Shown here one piece after another: positions 51,593 to 62,300 of a stretch of 64,000 bases of DNA (positions are counted from its first letter, which is position 1; each line of letters opens with the position of its first letter). Position numbers and translations under genes: made by a program. The DNA is from Arthrobacter sp. B6 (GTDB taxonomy: Bacteria > Actinomycetota > Actinomycetes > Actinomycetales > Micrococcaceae), in NCBI RefSeq assembly GCF_001663775.1, contig NZ_KV467169.1, positions 224,713 to 288,712 on the forward strand, written 5' to 3'. The notes below the pieces were generated by a model. That model was given only the letters and a program-made list of their open reading frames with translations. It was not told where the DNA came from and did not search any database.

Positions 51593-52606
51593 CTAAGGGG
51601 CCTCCACGAACGGCTCGTTGTCTGAATCACTTGCGAGCGCGGCCGGCAGCGGCAACCCATACTTCTCGCACAGGAACCGGGTTTGGCAGTACCGCTGCGC
51701 GTCAGCGGCCACATTTCCGAGGACGGCGGAGTTCATACCGGCACCAATGAGGATGCCCACGAACGGCACTACCTTTGCGACGTTCTGAACCGGAACCTTG
51801 GCGCCGGCCGGACCAAGGTGCTGCATCAACTTCTCGAGGGCGGCCAGCAGACGGTGGTCGGCGCGGAGTTTGTCTGACCACCGAACACGTCCATTGATCG
51901 CTTCGGCTGCACGGGCGACCTCACGCAGCGGCTCAACCTTGGCTGCTTGCGCCATGAATGACCGGCGTACCAGGCGTTGGATGAAGATCTGCTCATCGGG
52001 GTCTTTTGCGTCGTAGCCGTACGAGTACGCGATCCGCGCTGCAATCGATGTGCTCAGGACTTGGATGACGAGAATGTCCGCTGTCATCGCAACAGGGATA
52101 CCGGCCACGGGAGTCAGAGCCAGCACACCCATCGTCCCACCTTCGAGTGCGCCAGCGGTCCGCCAGGTGAGGGTGTTGAATTTCAGCAGCCGGTCGCAAA
52201 CCTTGAGGTCGTGCTGCCGCAGTTCGGTGAAACTGTTCAGGTCGAGACCTCGCTTGCGGGCGAGCTTCTCAACGCTCTCAGGGTCGTTGAGTTCCATAGC
52301 CCAGTCGTTGACCAGCTCAAGAAGTGCTGCCGCGCCTTCGAGCGCTGGTCGCACGGCTGCGGTGGCGACAGCGTCGCCGGCCCGTCGAATCGGCTCCTTG
52401 ACCCCCTCTGGCACAGCTGCCGTAACTCTGCTCATGGCCTTGCCCGTTACATCGCTGGTGCGCTCGAGCGCACTGCTTGCCCAGTTCGGCAGGGCACGGC
52501 GGTTGTTACGCCTCTGCCAGTGCTCGTTGAGCTTGTCCCACATTTGCCCCTCGTACGCACTCATCGACATTGCGGGATCGACGAGCGGGTCGGTGTATAT
52601 GCTCAA
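51593..52606 (-). CDS. EcsC family protein
   Basis: The 337-residue product matches EcsC: an amphipathic alpha-helical N-terminus, then KFNTLTWRTAGALEGGTMGV, a hydrophobic stretch and VPFVGILIGAGMNSAVLGNV near the end. EcsC proteins accompany ABC exporters in bacilli; most actinobacterial copies are uncharacterised. It begins with TTG at 52606, preceded by GGAGA at a good distance. No ABC genes are adjacent. Confidence 0.85.
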   Translation of the reverse strand: MSIYTDPLVDPAMSMSAYEGQMWDKLNEHWQRRNNRRALPNWASSALERTSDVTGKAMSRVTAAVPEGVKEPIRRAGDAVATAAVRPALEGAAALLELVNDWAMELNDPESVEKLARKRGLDLNSFTELRQHDLKVCDRLLKFNTLTWRTAGALEGGTMGVLALTPVAGIPVAMTADILVIQVLSTSIAARIAYSYGYDAKDPDEQIFIQRLVRRSFMAQAAKVEPLREVARAAEAINGRVRWSDKLRADHRLLAALEKLMQHLGPAGAKVPVQNVAKVVPFVGILIGAGMNSAVLGNVAADAQRYCQTRFLCEKYGLPLPAALASDSDNEPFVEAP

Positions 52607-52753
52607 TGGGATTCTCCGTTTCGACTGTGATTGCTGGATCTATGATGCTCTAAAAGCTGGGACGCATGCGTGAGGGCGCCGTGGGTCGTAGCTGGGCATT
52701 ATTGAAAGGTGCTCTTAGATGTGGGAGTTCGGCGAGTAAATCGCGCCGCACGG

Positions 52754-52790
52754 AGGAAGGAGATTGTCGGCTAAAGCGAAGGTCTCCTTC
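52754..52790 (-). terminator. Terminator-like inverted repeat
   Basis: GGAAGGAGA (52754-52762) and TCTCCTTCC (52782-52790) pair perfectly around a 19-base loop, just past the stop of the 52804 gene on the minus strand. Confidence 0.55.
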
Positions 52791-52803
52791 CCCCAACGAA
52801 CGC

Positions 52804-53454
52804 CTACCCTGGAATCTGAATCCGGGCCGCTTCCTGCATCAGCGGATCGGAAATCATCACCGTCGCTTCCCCGGGGGCAATGTCGAACGCCACGAAGCCG
52901 CGCGACTTGTCACCAGGCAGGACGTCGCCGGAGCCCAACTGGTTGTCGGCAAACATGCTGAGGTCAGCTTTCCGCCCGCCGGCATCCTTGGCCGAGAAGT
53001 AGAACGGGTTCGAGCTGGTCTTGCCGGCCTCGGTCTCCCACAGCACGTCCAGGAGTAGATATGTTCCGTTCTTCGGCGGCGTCGCAAAGGCAGTCGTGGT
53101 CACGACATCGGTGCGCACCGCGGAAACGATGGTGATCCGGGCGACGTCGCCATTGCGCATCTTCACAGGGAACGGAGCTCCCACGGAAGGTGCCGCCGCG
53201 GCGGCAGGTGCCGGAGCAGCCGACGCCGGTGCTGCCGCCGGCTGGGCGGGTTCCTCGCTAGGGGACGCGGAAGCAGCCGTCGAGGCGGCCGGACTGGAAT
53301 CAGCCGCCGGTTTGTTGCCGCCAGAGCACGAGCCCATCATGATGCCAAGAAGCAGCACGCCGGCCGGAATAAGAAGCCGCTTCTTCTTGTAGATGGGACG
53401 CTTCCCGGGCGCTTCTGGCGCAGTGGGGACAGGGGCAAAGTTCTGGTGAGACAC
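52804..53454 (-). CDS. Membrane-anchored DUF4352-like protein
   Basis: The 216-residue product has a cytoplasmic N-tail, a hydrophobic segment with KKKRLLIPAGVLLLGIMMGS followed by cysteine, which could be a lipobox or a plain anchor. A Ser/Ala/Pro linker leads to a beta-sandwich resembling DUF4352 (ARITIVSAVRTDVVTT, GTYLLLDVLWETEAG, GFVAFDIAPGEATVMI). Such domains are extracellular and of unknown ligand. The GTG at 53454 has AAAGG 7-8 nt upstream. Probably co-transcribed with the next gene upstream. Confidence 0.76.
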   Translation of the reverse strand: MSHQNFAPVPTAPEAPGKRPIYKKKRLLIPAGVLLLGIMMGSCSGGNKPAADSSPAASTAASASPSEEPAQPAAAPASAAPAPAAAAAPSVGAPFPVKMRNGDVARITIVSAVRTDVVTTTAFATPPKNGTYLLLDVLWETEAGKTSSNPFYFSAKDAGGRKADLSMFADNQLGSGDVLPGDKSRGFVAFDIAPGEATVMISDPLMQEAARIQIPG

Positions 53455-53495
53455 GGTGTTGCCTTTCCATGATGCGATAGATGATGTGGGGTTTG

Positions 53496-54149
53496 CTACT
53501 GCTTTTCCCATTTGCCGCAGCGGGTTGAGTTGAAGTCCTGTCCCGCTGAAAGTGTGACGACGGGACGGCCGCCGCCTGGGATGTCATTTTCGATGATGTC
53601 GCCGCCGTTGCTGCCGCTTCGGTAGATTCCCCAGTAGCAGGTGGATCCCACTGCTGCAGCCGCCCGATAAGTGCCAGGCTCGATGTCTGTACCCACCGTC
53701 CAGGTGCCGTCCCCGACTGTGTTGGCAGCCTTCGCCTTTTCCGCCCCAGTCACGGCCTCTTCGCGGGCTTTCACCGCAGCCTCCGCAGTCTTGACGGCAG
53801 CGTCAGCCTTGCTGACTTCGGACTCCTTGGCCGTGACTTTGGACTCCCGCGAAGCCATGCCGTTCTCGAGGGTGTCGTACTTTCCTTTCAGTGAGGCGTA
53901 GCTGGACAGCGCAGCATCGCGCTCTATTTCGACCGTTGACTTCTCGTCAGCCAGGGACGCGTAAGCCTCGCTCGTCTTGGGATCCGGCAGCACCGTTCCG
54001 AAGGCAATGCCGCCGGCAATGAGTACGACGGCGGCACTCGCCATAAAGATGGGCTTCTTCCGTCCGGATTTTGCTGGCTGCTCGTCCGGAGCTTCGGTAG
54101 CGGCCTCGGGTTCAGGCCCTGATGCCGGGTCGGCGTGATCGTTCAACAT
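53496..54149 (-). CDS. Membrane-anchored coiled-coil protein with C-terminal extracellular domain
   Basis: An acidic N-tail, one membrane segment (KKPIFMASAAVVLIAGGIAF), a coiled coil (about 65-140) and a C-terminal domain make up 217 residues. The domain (TWTVGTDIEPGTYRAA, CYWGIYRSGSNGGDIIEND, VTLSAGQDFNSTRCGKW) recurs in actinobacterial cell-surface proteins; it has two cysteines that could pair. Function unknown. It lies 41 bp upstream of the DUF4352-like gene on the same strand. Confidence 0.78.
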   Translation of the reverse strand: MLNDHADPASGPEPEAATEAPDEQPAKSGRKKPIFMASAAVVLIAGGIAFGTVLPDPKTSEAYASLADEKSTVEIERDAALSSYASLKGKYDTLENGMASRESKVTAKESEVSKADAAVKTAEAAVKAREEAVTGAEKAKAANTVGDGTWTVGTDIEPGTYRAAAAVGSTCYWGIYRSGSNGGDIIENDIPGGGRPVVTLSAGQDFNSTRCGKWEKQ

Positions 54150-54301
54150 GTGCTCTTCCTCTGTTCGTGGATAACCGCCAAACGGCGGCGGGATACTGAT
54201 CCCCCAATGAGCGGTTCCCGCCGCCGCAGCAGCTCCGGAAGATTCCTTCTTGGCTGCAGAACGAACTTATGAGCAGACAGCAGACATTTATGCAAACTTC
54301 G

Positions 54302-54321
54302 CTGATAACCCGGGTTATCAG
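54302..54321. promoter_or_regulatory. Perfect 20-bp palindrome upstream of the type I restriction locus
   Basis: CTGATAACCCGGGTTATCAG is a perfect 20-bp inverted repeat, 68 bp before the first gene of the restriction locus and 153 bp before the divergent envelope genes. It is the size of a dimeric HTH operator. The protein starting at 54389 has an N-terminal HTH and may be the ligand. Confidence 0.6.
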
Positions 54322-54388
54322 AACGAACGGGGCCATGCCGCTACGGTCCATTAGGCTGAGGTGACGATCACGACTGAAGGGGGCAGGC

Positions 54389-56449
54389 ATGTACCGGGCT
54401 GATAGCGCACTGCGAATGACGCTTTCCGATATTGCCTCCCTTGCCCAGGTCCAGCGGCCAGTCGTCTCCATGTGGCGCAAACGCAGCAACGGGGGTGCGG
54501 CGCCCTTTCCCTCGGCCGTATCGGTCCTCAACGGAGTTGAACAGTTCAGCGCCGATGACGTTACCGCTTGGCTCCAGGCCACTGGCCGGGGCAACAACCC
54601 CGAGGCCGGGAACGACGTCGCAGTTTTCGCAAGACTGGCCACGTCGACGACAGCACCGCGGGACAGCCGGCAGACGTTCGATGGCCTGACCGCACTCCTC
54701 GCCCTAAAGGTCATCACTGGAGAGCCCCTAAGCCGAAGCACCGCAGCGGACCTATTAGACGCCGCCGACGAAGCCGACCCCGACGACGTGTTCCTCTACT
54801 CCGAGCTGGAGGCCCTCGGTTCCGCACTTCCGGGTCTCGCCAACTTCGCGGACAGGCTGGTGGACAGTGCGTTCAGCGCTCCGGCAGCCTTCGAAAAGCT
54901 CCTGGCCCACCGGTTCAAGGAGGGCCTGCGCGAGCAGTCTGATACTGCACTGGCGGACACCGCGCTCAAGCTGGTCGGCGCCACCGCCACGGAACTGGCC
55001 TCCACCTTGAACAGCAAGGTCCTGTTCGTCGACTCGACGCCTGGCGGAAGCGATGTGATGCTCAGCATCGTCCAGCACTACGGCGAATCGCAGTCCATGA
55101 CCTTTCTGGCGGCAGACCACCACGGCGGCGCCTCACGGTTGGCCCGCCGGCGCCTGGCCGTGCATGGTGCAGACAGTGGCCCTGTGAAGATCGATGCCAA
55201 GGGCGCCTTCGCGGTCAACGGCCCGGCTGTGCACGTCGCCCAATATCCTGCACCGGGCAATCCCTCCATGGATACCATCGGCATCCTGAACAGCATCGAA
55301 AACATCACCCTGCAAATGGACGACAGTCAGCGGGCGGTGGTCATTGCGCCGGCCAGGGTGCTGTGTGACGCACTTGCCGGAGAATCCGGCAACCTCCGCT
55401 CTGATCTTCTGCGTTCCGGCCGCGTACGAGCAATCGTGCGGCTGCAGCCAGGCCTCCTTCGCGCCAAGCCGCGTGAACCGCAAGCCCTCTGGGTACTTGG
55501 GCCGTCCTTCGCGGAAGTGCCCATCGCGGAACGGTGGACCATGGCGGCGGACCTGAGCACTACTTCCCTGACCCTGGACGTTAGCCAGGACCTCATCAGC
55601 GACGTTGTCGCCTCCATGGGCGACCGCGCCACCATCCGCGCGCATTCGTTCCGCTTCGCCCGTCTCGTGCCGAGCCGCCTCCTGCTCGCAGAAACCGGGG
55701 CACTGGTGAACCCCCCACCGACCAAAAGTACGACGACGGCAGCGGGCGCCGAGACAACGCTTCGGATCGAGGAACTCGTCCGGGGCCTGTCCACCGGCAG
55801 CTCCGGCCGGGTAACACTGCCGGCTGTCCAGCCTGCCGCTGCCGGCGCCTCACTCCGCGCGGCTACAGTCCAGGAGCTCATCAAGGCCGGAAACCTCAAG
55901 TACCTCAACGGCATCAGGCTTAAAGAGGCTGACCAAAACAGCCAAGGCGGAAGCAGGATCCTGGGCCGCGACGAACTGATCGATCCGCATAACACACAAC
56001 CGCGCTTCATCACCCTTTTGGACTTCGCCGCCAAATACCCGGCCGGCCGGCTCACCGAACCAGGCGATGTCGTCTTCTGTACCAGCCCGAGGCCTGTCGC
56101 GATGATAGACGCGGAGGGCGGCGCCGTCGTCGTCTTTCCTGCCCGGATCCTGAGGATTGATCGCGGTGACCCGGGCGGCCTGCTGCCCGCCGTCGTCGTC
56201 GCGGACATCAACCGGCTCAAGGCTGCGGACAAGTCCTGGCAGAACTGGCGGCTCCGCCGCACCTCGGAAGTCGAGCGCGGGCCACTCACCAAAGCGCTGG
56301 AAAGCCTGCAACACGAGCAGGCCCAAGCCCGCCAACGCCTCGAACGGCTGGAAGAACTCGCTACTCTGATTACGGACGGCGTAGCGGGCGGAAGCCTCAC
56401 CCTGACAGACCCCATTTCCAACGCCGCACCAGTAGAAGGAACAGCATAA
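54389..56449 (+). CDS. HTH - degenerate HsdM-like methylase - TRD-like fusion protein
   Basis: This 686-residue protein heads the type I locus. Residues 11-32 (TLSDIASLAQVQRPVVSMWR) look like a helix-turn-helix. The middle aligns with HsdM. Its SAM motif is altered to D215-STPGGSD, and the catalytic NPPF position reads QYPAPG (285-290). Downstream, IAPARVLCDALAGESGNLRS and VRAIVRLQPGLLR match HsdM blocks [19 protein letters not shown] and [11 protein letters not shown]. Residues ~490-640 resemble a target-recognition domain, followed by a short coiled coil. It probably binds DNA but cannot methylate. The stop overlaps hsdM (TAATG), so it is part of the locus. Confidence 0.78.
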   Translation: MYRADSALRMTLSDIASLAQVQRPVVSMWRKRSNGGAAPFPSAVSVLNGVEQFSADDVTAWLQATGRGNNPEAGNDVAVFARLATSTTAPRDSRQTFDGLTALLALKVITGEPLSRSTAADLLDAADEADPDDVFLYSELEALGSALPGLANFADRLVDSAFSAPAAFEKLLAHRFKEGLREQSDTALADTALKLVGATATELASTLNSKVLFVDSTPGGSDVMLSIVQHYGESQSMTFLAADHHGGASRLARRRLAVHGADSGPVKIDAKGAFAVNGPAVHVAQYPAPGNPSMDTIGILNSIENITLQMDDSQRAVVIAPARVLCDALAGESGNLRSDLLRSGRVRAIVRLQPGLLRAKPREPQALWVLGPSFAEVPIAERWTMAADLSTTSLTLDVSQDLISDVVASMGDRATIRAHSFRFARLVPSRLLLAETGALVNPPPTKSTTTAAGAETTLRIEELVRGLSTGSSGRVTLPAVQPAAAGASLRAATVQELIKAGNLKYLNGIRLKEADQNSQGGSRILGRDELIDPHNTQPRFITLLDFAAKYPAGRLTEPGDVVFCTSPRPVAMIDAEGGAVVVFPARILRIDRGDPGGLLPAVVVADINRLKAADKSWQNWRLRRTSEVERGPLTKALESLQHEQAQARQRLERLEELATLITDGVAGGSLTLTDPISNAAPVEGTA

Positions 56450-58080
56450 TGCCCCCGAAAGTGAAGGTGGAGCTCGCCCCGTCCACCATGAAGGAACTCA
56501 AGGACACGCTCTGGAAGGCGGCGGACAAGCTCCGCGGTTCGATGGATGCCTCGCAGTACAAGGACGTGATTTTGGGGCTGGTGTTCCTGAAGTATGTGTC
56601 GGACGCGTTCGAGGAACGGCGCGAACAGATCCAGGCCGAGCTGGAGGCGGACGGGCTCAACGAGGAGCAGATCGCGCAGCTGATCGACGACGTGGACGAG
56701 TACACAGGCCGCGGCGTGTTCTGGGTTTCACCCCGGGCACGCTGGACTTACCTGGCTGAGAACGCCAAGGGCCTGGACGCGGTGGACGGCGCGGCGCCGA
56801 AGTCCATCGGGCTGCTGATTGATGAGGCGATGGACCTCGTCATGGCCGACAACAAGTCCCTGGCCGCAACGCTTCCCAAAATCTACAACCGGGACAACGT
56901 GGACCAGCGCCGCCTGGGCGAGCTGCTGGACCTCTTCAACTCGGCCAGATTCACCGGCCAAGGAGCCAGCAAGGCGCGCGACCTGCTCGGTGAGGTGTAC
57001 GAGTACTTCCTGGAGAAGTTCGCCAAGGCCGAGGGCAAGCGCGGCGGCGAGTTCTACACGCCGGCCGGCGTGGTCCGAGTCCTGGTGGAGGTTCTGGAGC
57101 CCCACCGCGGGCGTGTTTACGACCCGTGCTGCGGTTCGGGCGGCATGTTCGTGCAGGCAGAGAAGTTCCTTGCCGCGCACCACCTTGAGGGTTCGGACAT
57201 TTCCGTTTATGGCCAGGAGCTGAACGAGCGCACCTGGCGGATGGCGAAGATGAACCTGGCCATCCACGGCCTGAACGCCAACCTGGCATCGCGCTGGGGC
57301 GACACGTTCGCCCGGGATCAGCACCCGGAGCTGACCGGGAACAACGGCGCGGACTTCATCATGGCCAACCCGCCCTTCAACATCAAGGACTGGGCCCGCT
57401 CCGAGTCCGACCCGCGCTGGAAGTACGGCGTCCCGCCGGCCGGCAACGCCAACTACGCCTGGATCCAGCACATCATCTCCAAGCTGGCGCCCGGCGGCAG
57501 TGCGGGCGTAGTCATGGCCAACGGTTCCATGTCCTCCAACTCCGGCGGCGAAGGTGAGATCCGCGCCCAGCTGGTGGAGGCCGACCTCGTCTCCTGCATG
57601 GTGGCCCTCCCCACCCAGCTGTTCCGCAGCACCGGCATCCCGGTGTGCACCTGGTTCTTCGCGAAGGACAAGACCGCCGGCCCGCGCGGCTCGGTGGACC
57701 GGACCGGGCAAGTGCTATTCATCGACGCCCGTAGCCTGGGCTACATGGTGGACCGGGCCGAGCGCGCCCTGTCCGACGAGGACATCGCCAAGATCGCCAA
57801 CACCTACCACGCCTGGCGCGGCACGGCGTCAGCTGTTGAGGCCGGGCTGACCTACGACGACGAGGCCGGCTTCTGCTATTCGGCTTCGCTTGCCGAGGTC
57901 AAGGCAGCGGACTACGCGCTGACGCCTGGACGGTACGTCGGGGCCCCTGATGTGGAGGACGACGGCGAGCCGATCGAGGAGAAGATCGCACGGCTGTCGA
58001 AGGAGCTGTTCGAGCAGTTCGAGGAATCTGAGCGACTGGCGGCTGTTGTGCGCGAGCAATTGGGGAGGGTCGATGTCTGA
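56449..58080 (+). CDS. hsdM: Type I restriction-modification methylase subunit HsdM
   Basis: HsdM methylates adenine and is shared by the modification and restriction complexes. The 543-residue protein has the helical N-terminal domain ([20 protein letters not shown]), the SAM motif D225-PCCGSGG and the catalytic N307-PPF. The C-terminal helical part that contacts HsdS is intact. It overlaps the gene upstream by 1 nt and hsdS by 8 nt, so the locus is one operon. All motifs look functional. Confidence 0.97.
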   Translation: MPPKVKVELAPSTMKELKDTLWKAADKLRGSMDASQYKDVILGLVFLKYVSDAFEERREQIQAELEADGLNEEQIAQLIDDVDEYTGRGVFWVSPRARWTYLAENAKGLDAVDGAAPKSIGLLIDEAMDLVMADNKSLAATLPKIYNRDNVDQRRLGELLDLFNSARFTGQGASKARDLLGEVYEYFLEKFAKAEGKRGGEFYTPAGVVRVLVEVLEPHRGRVYDPCCGSGGMFVQAEKFLAAHHLEGSDISVYGQELNERTWRMAKMNLAIHGLNANLASRWGDTFARDQHPELTGNNGADFIMANPPFNIKDWARSESDPRWKYGVPPAGNANYAWIQHIISKLAPGGSAGVVMANGSMSSNSGGEGEIRAQLVEADLVSCMVALPTQLFRSTGIPVCTWFFAKDKTAGPRGSVDRTGQVLFIDARSLGYMVDRAERALSDEDIAKIANTYHAWRGTASAVEAGLTYDDEAGFCYSASLAEVKAADYALTPGRYVGAPDVEDDGEPIEEKIARLSKELFEQFEESERLAAVVREQLGRVDV

Positions 58081-59254
58081 GCTGACCGTTCGTGACATGG
58101 GCACCCTCTTTGACGGTCCCCACGCGACGCCCACACGGATTGAATCGGGGCCCTACTTCCTGAACATCGCCAGCCTGAGCGGCGGACGATTGGAGCTGGA
58201 CCAGTCCGATCACGTATCAGAAGCAGACTTTGAGAAATGGACTAAGCGCGTTGAGCCCACAGAAGGGGATCTTCTATTCTCCTATGAGACGCGACTGGGT
58301 GAGGCAGCTCTCATGCCTGCGGGCGTTCGGGCATGCCTCGGTAGGCGCATGGCGCTGATTCGTCCAAACCGTTCAGTGGTAAACCCCAAGTTTCTTCTCT
58401 ACTACTATCTGAGCCCAGGGTTTCAGCGAACGATTGAACAACACACCATCCATGGGGCAACCGTTAACCGCATTAGCCTCTCCACAATGGGCGCGTGGCC
58501 CGTAGCTCTCCCCAGTCTTGGCGAGCAGCAGGCAATCGCAGAGGTGCTGGGCGCCCTCGATGACAAGATCGCCGCCAACACCAAACTCGCCGCTACGGCC
58601 AGCGAGCTTGCTGGATTGAAATATGACCATTCGGCTGCTGATTTCGATGCACGACCAATGAGCGACGTGCTTACGCCAGTCCTGGGTGGCACTCCAGCGC
58701 GGTCGAGAGCAGACTTCTGGGGCGGGGACCGACTCTGGGCGTCAGCGAAGGATATTACCGGCGCGCAATTTGGCGTGGTGCTTTCCACTGACGAGAAGAT
58801 CACAGAGGGTGCCGTAGCAGGCACGAAGGCGAAGCCTTTGCCTGCGGGAAGCGTAATTCTTACCGCACGAGGGACTGTCGGAGCAGTAGCCAGGCTGGCC
58901 GCCCCTGCGTCTTTCAATCAGTCGTGTTATGGGTTCGTGCCTGGCGCCATACCGCCTGGTGTCCTCTACTTCGCCATCACTAGGGCAGTGCTGAGGGCTA
59001 AAGAAATTGCCCATGGCTCCGTCTTCGACACGATAACGATGAAAACCTTTGACCATTTACCCTTTCCAGACTTTGACGCTGAAGCATTAGCAGCTACGGA
59101 ATGCGAAATGGGTCCCCTGCTTGAAGTGGTCGCTGGGGTCGTCCGGGAAAACAGTTCGCTCGCCGAGGCCCGCGACACGCTCCTGCCTCAGCTGATGTCC
59201 GGCAAGCTCCGGGTCAAGGATGCGGAGAAGGTCTTAGAGAACGCCGGAGTGTAA
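58073..59254 (+). CDS. hsdS: Type I restriction-modification specificity subunit HsdS
   Basis: The 393-residue protein has two target-recognition domains (about 1-145 and 195-345), each followed by a conserved helical repeat: LGEQQAIAEVLGALDDKIAA in the middle and a shorter one near the C-terminus (EARDTLLPQLMSGKLRV). That layout recognises a bipartite DNA site. GGGGAGGG before the ATG at 58073 and the overlap with hsdM support this start. The target sequence cannot be read from the protein. Confidence 0.95.
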   Translation: MSELTVRDMGTLFDGPHATPTRIESGPYFLNIASLSGGRLELDQSDHVSEADFEKWTKRVEPTEGDLLFSYETRLGEAALMPAGVRACLGRRMALIRPNRSVVNPKFLLYYYLSPGFQRTIEQHTIHGATVNRISLSTMGAWPVALPSLGEQQAIAEVLGALDDKIAANTKLAATASELAGLKYDHSAADFDARPMSDVLTPVLGGTPARSRADFWGGDRLWASAKDITGAQFGVVLSTDEKITEGAVAGTKAKPLPAGSVILTARGTVGAVARLAAPASFNQSCYGFVPGAIPPGVLYFAITRAVLRAKEIAHGSVFDTITMKTFDHLPFPDFDAEALAATECEMGPLLEVVAGVVRENSSLAEARDTLLPQLMSGKLRVKDAEKVLENAGV

Positions 59255-59341
59255 ACGCTCATCGCGTTTGTAGTGGGCACCTCGGGATGGCCGCCCGAAA
59301 CCTGAATAAGCTGAACAACAAATAGATTGTGGGGAATCACC

Positions 59342-62300
59342 GTGACAGCACCATCAGTAACCTTTTCGGAAGCCGACTGGGAGGGCGCCGCGAAGGAGCG
59401 GCTGGGCGAACTGGACTGGAAGCCGCTGGAGGGGCAGGCAATCGCGCCCGGCACCGGGGAGCGGGACTCTTGGTCCGAGCTCCTGATCCGGCCCCGCCTC
59501 CTTGCCGCCCTCCGGCGGCTCAACCCGGCAGTCCCGGCGCAGTATCTGCAGCAGGCACTCGCGGAAATCGCATCGCCCAAGTCGAACGATGCCATGGCTG
59601 AGAACCACCGGATCCACAACTGCCTCGTCGACGGCTACCGGCTGACTTATATCGACTCCGACGGCGACGAGGCCAACCCGACCATCCGGCTGATCAGCCG
59701 GGCACCGGACCAAAATGACTGGCTCGCCGTCAACCAGGTCACACTGGTGCAGGGCGACTACAAACGGCGCTTCGACGTCGTGCTCTACTGCAACGGCATG
59801 CCCGTCAGCATCATCGAACTCAAGAAGGCCGGCAGCGCCCACGCCGACCTCCGCGGCGCCCACGCCCAGCTCCAGACCTACCTCCGCGAATTCCCCATGG
59901 CGTTCCGCTTCTGCGTCTTCACGCTCGCCACCGACGGGATCCAAGCCAAGTACGGAACGCCGTTCACCCCCTTCAACCATTTCTCACCGTGGAATGTAGA
60001 CGATGACGGCGTCCCCGTCCCCCAGGGCCACATGGTCGACGGCGACGCCGTCACCGCACTCGACACAGCGCTCGACGGGCTCTACAACCAGGAACGATTC
60101 CTGCAGCTCACTCGCAACTTCACCGCTTTCGACCAGGGCTCAGTTGGTTTGGCCAAGCGCATTGCCAAGCCGCACCAGTACTACGCGGTCACCAAGGCTG
60201 TCGCCAGCACTATCCAGGCGGTGGAAAGCAACGGCAAGGCCGGGGTCGTGTGGCACACCCAAGGGTCGGGCAAATCCATGGAAATGGAACTTTATGCCAA
60301 CATGGTGGCGCGTGCGCACAAGCTGAAGAACCCGACTGTCGTGGTCATCACGGACCGGAACGAGCTAGACGGGCAGCTATTCGAAGGCTTCGACCGCAGC
60401 CTGCTTCTGGCGGAGTCACCCAAGCAGATCAGGAAACGCTCCGAACTACGCGACGAGCTGAGCAACCGGACCACCGGCGGCATCTACTTCACCACACTGC
60501 AGAAGTTCGGCCGCAGCAAATCTGAGAAGGACGCAGGCGCCGACCACCCTCTGCTGTCCGATCGCCGCAACATCATCGTGGTGGTGGACGAGGCCCACCG
60601 CTCGCACTACGACGATCTGGACGGCTACGCCCGGCATCTGCGCGACGCGCTCCCCCATGCCACCCTCATCGCGTTCACCGGAACGCCGATCTCCTTCGAT
60701 GACCGCAACACCCAGGAGGTCTTCGGCGACTACATCGACATCTACGACCTCTCGCGTGCAGTCGAAGACGGCGCGACTGTGCCCGTCTATTTCGAACCGC
60801 GGCTGATCAAGGTGGGACTTTCCGAAGGCGTCACGGAGGAGGACCTGGACAAGTCCGCCGATGAACTGACGATGGGGCTCGACGACACGGAACGTGCGCG
60901 CATCGAGGCGAGTGTCGCCGTCGTCAACGCTGTCTATGGTGCGCCGCAGCGCATTGCCGCACTCGCCGAGGACCTGGTGGCGCACTGGGAGAACCGGCGG
61001 GAGCGGATGGGCAAGTTCATCGAGGCGCCGGGCAAGGCGATGATCGTGGGCGGGACGCGGGAAATCTGCGCGAAGCTGTACTCCGCGATCGTGGAGCTGC
61101 GCCCGGACTGGCATTCGTGCGACCTGTCAAAGGGCAGGATCAAGGTGGTGTATTCCGGCGATGCGACAGATGTGCCGCCGGTATCCGATCACGTGCGCCG
61201 GGATTCGCTGAATGCCCAGGTCAAGGAGCGGCTCAAGAACGTCGACGACGAGCTGGAGCTGGTGATCGTCAAGGACATGATGCTCACCGGCTACGACTCT
61301 CCCCCGCTGCACACCCTGTACCTGGACCGGCCGCTCAAGGGCGCGCTGCTGATGCAGACGCTTGCCCGGGTGAACCGCACGTTCCGCGGCAAGGAGGACG
61401 GGCTGCTGGTGGCGTACGCGCCGCTGGCGGAGAACCTGGCGAAGGCGCTGGGTGAGTACACGCAGTCGGACCAGGCGAACAAGCCGGTGGGCAAGAACAT
61501 CGAGGAGGCTGTTGGCCTGACGGTGTCCTTGGTGGAGTCGCTGCGTACCCTGCTGGCCGGGTACGACTGGAAGGCCGTACTGATGAAGGGCGGGCCGAAG
61601 TCGTTCCTCAACGCCGTGACCGGGGCGGTCAGTTATCTGCGGAATCCTGCCACGCCGGGCAACCAGCCAGCGGACGGCGAGGAGACGCTTGCCGCGAAGT
61701 ACCGGAAGTTCTCCAGCCAGCTGTCGCGTGCCTGGGCCCTGTGCTCCGGGTCCGAAACGTTGACTGAGCTGCGGCCGGAGATTCAGGTGTACGAGGAGAT
61801 TCGCGTCTGGATGGCGAAGTACGACGCCGCCGACCGGCAGGCGAGCGGCGAGCCCGTGCCGGAGGACATTCAGCGGCTGCTGGGGAACCTGATTGCTCAG
61901 GCCACGTCTTCCGGCGAGGTGCTGGACATCTATGATGCGGCAGGCATGCCGAAGCCGTCCCTGGATGACCTGACGCCGGAGTTCATTGCCAAGACGCAGA
62001 AGGCCCGGAACCCGCAGCTGGCCATCGAGGCGTTGCGGAAGTTGATCGCCGATGAGTCTGCATCATCCACCCGGAACAACGTGATCCGGCAGCGGGTGTT
62101 CTCGGAGCGGATCACCGAGCTGATGAAGAAGTACACGAACCAGCAGCTGACGTCAGCGGAGGTCATTGCGGAGCTTGTGGAACTGGCCCATGAAGTGGCT
62201 GCCGAAGGTAAACGCGGTCAGCAGTTCACTCCCCCGCTGAACTCGGATGAGTTGGCGTTCTACGACGCGGTGGCTCAGAACGAGTCGGCGGTGGAGGTCC

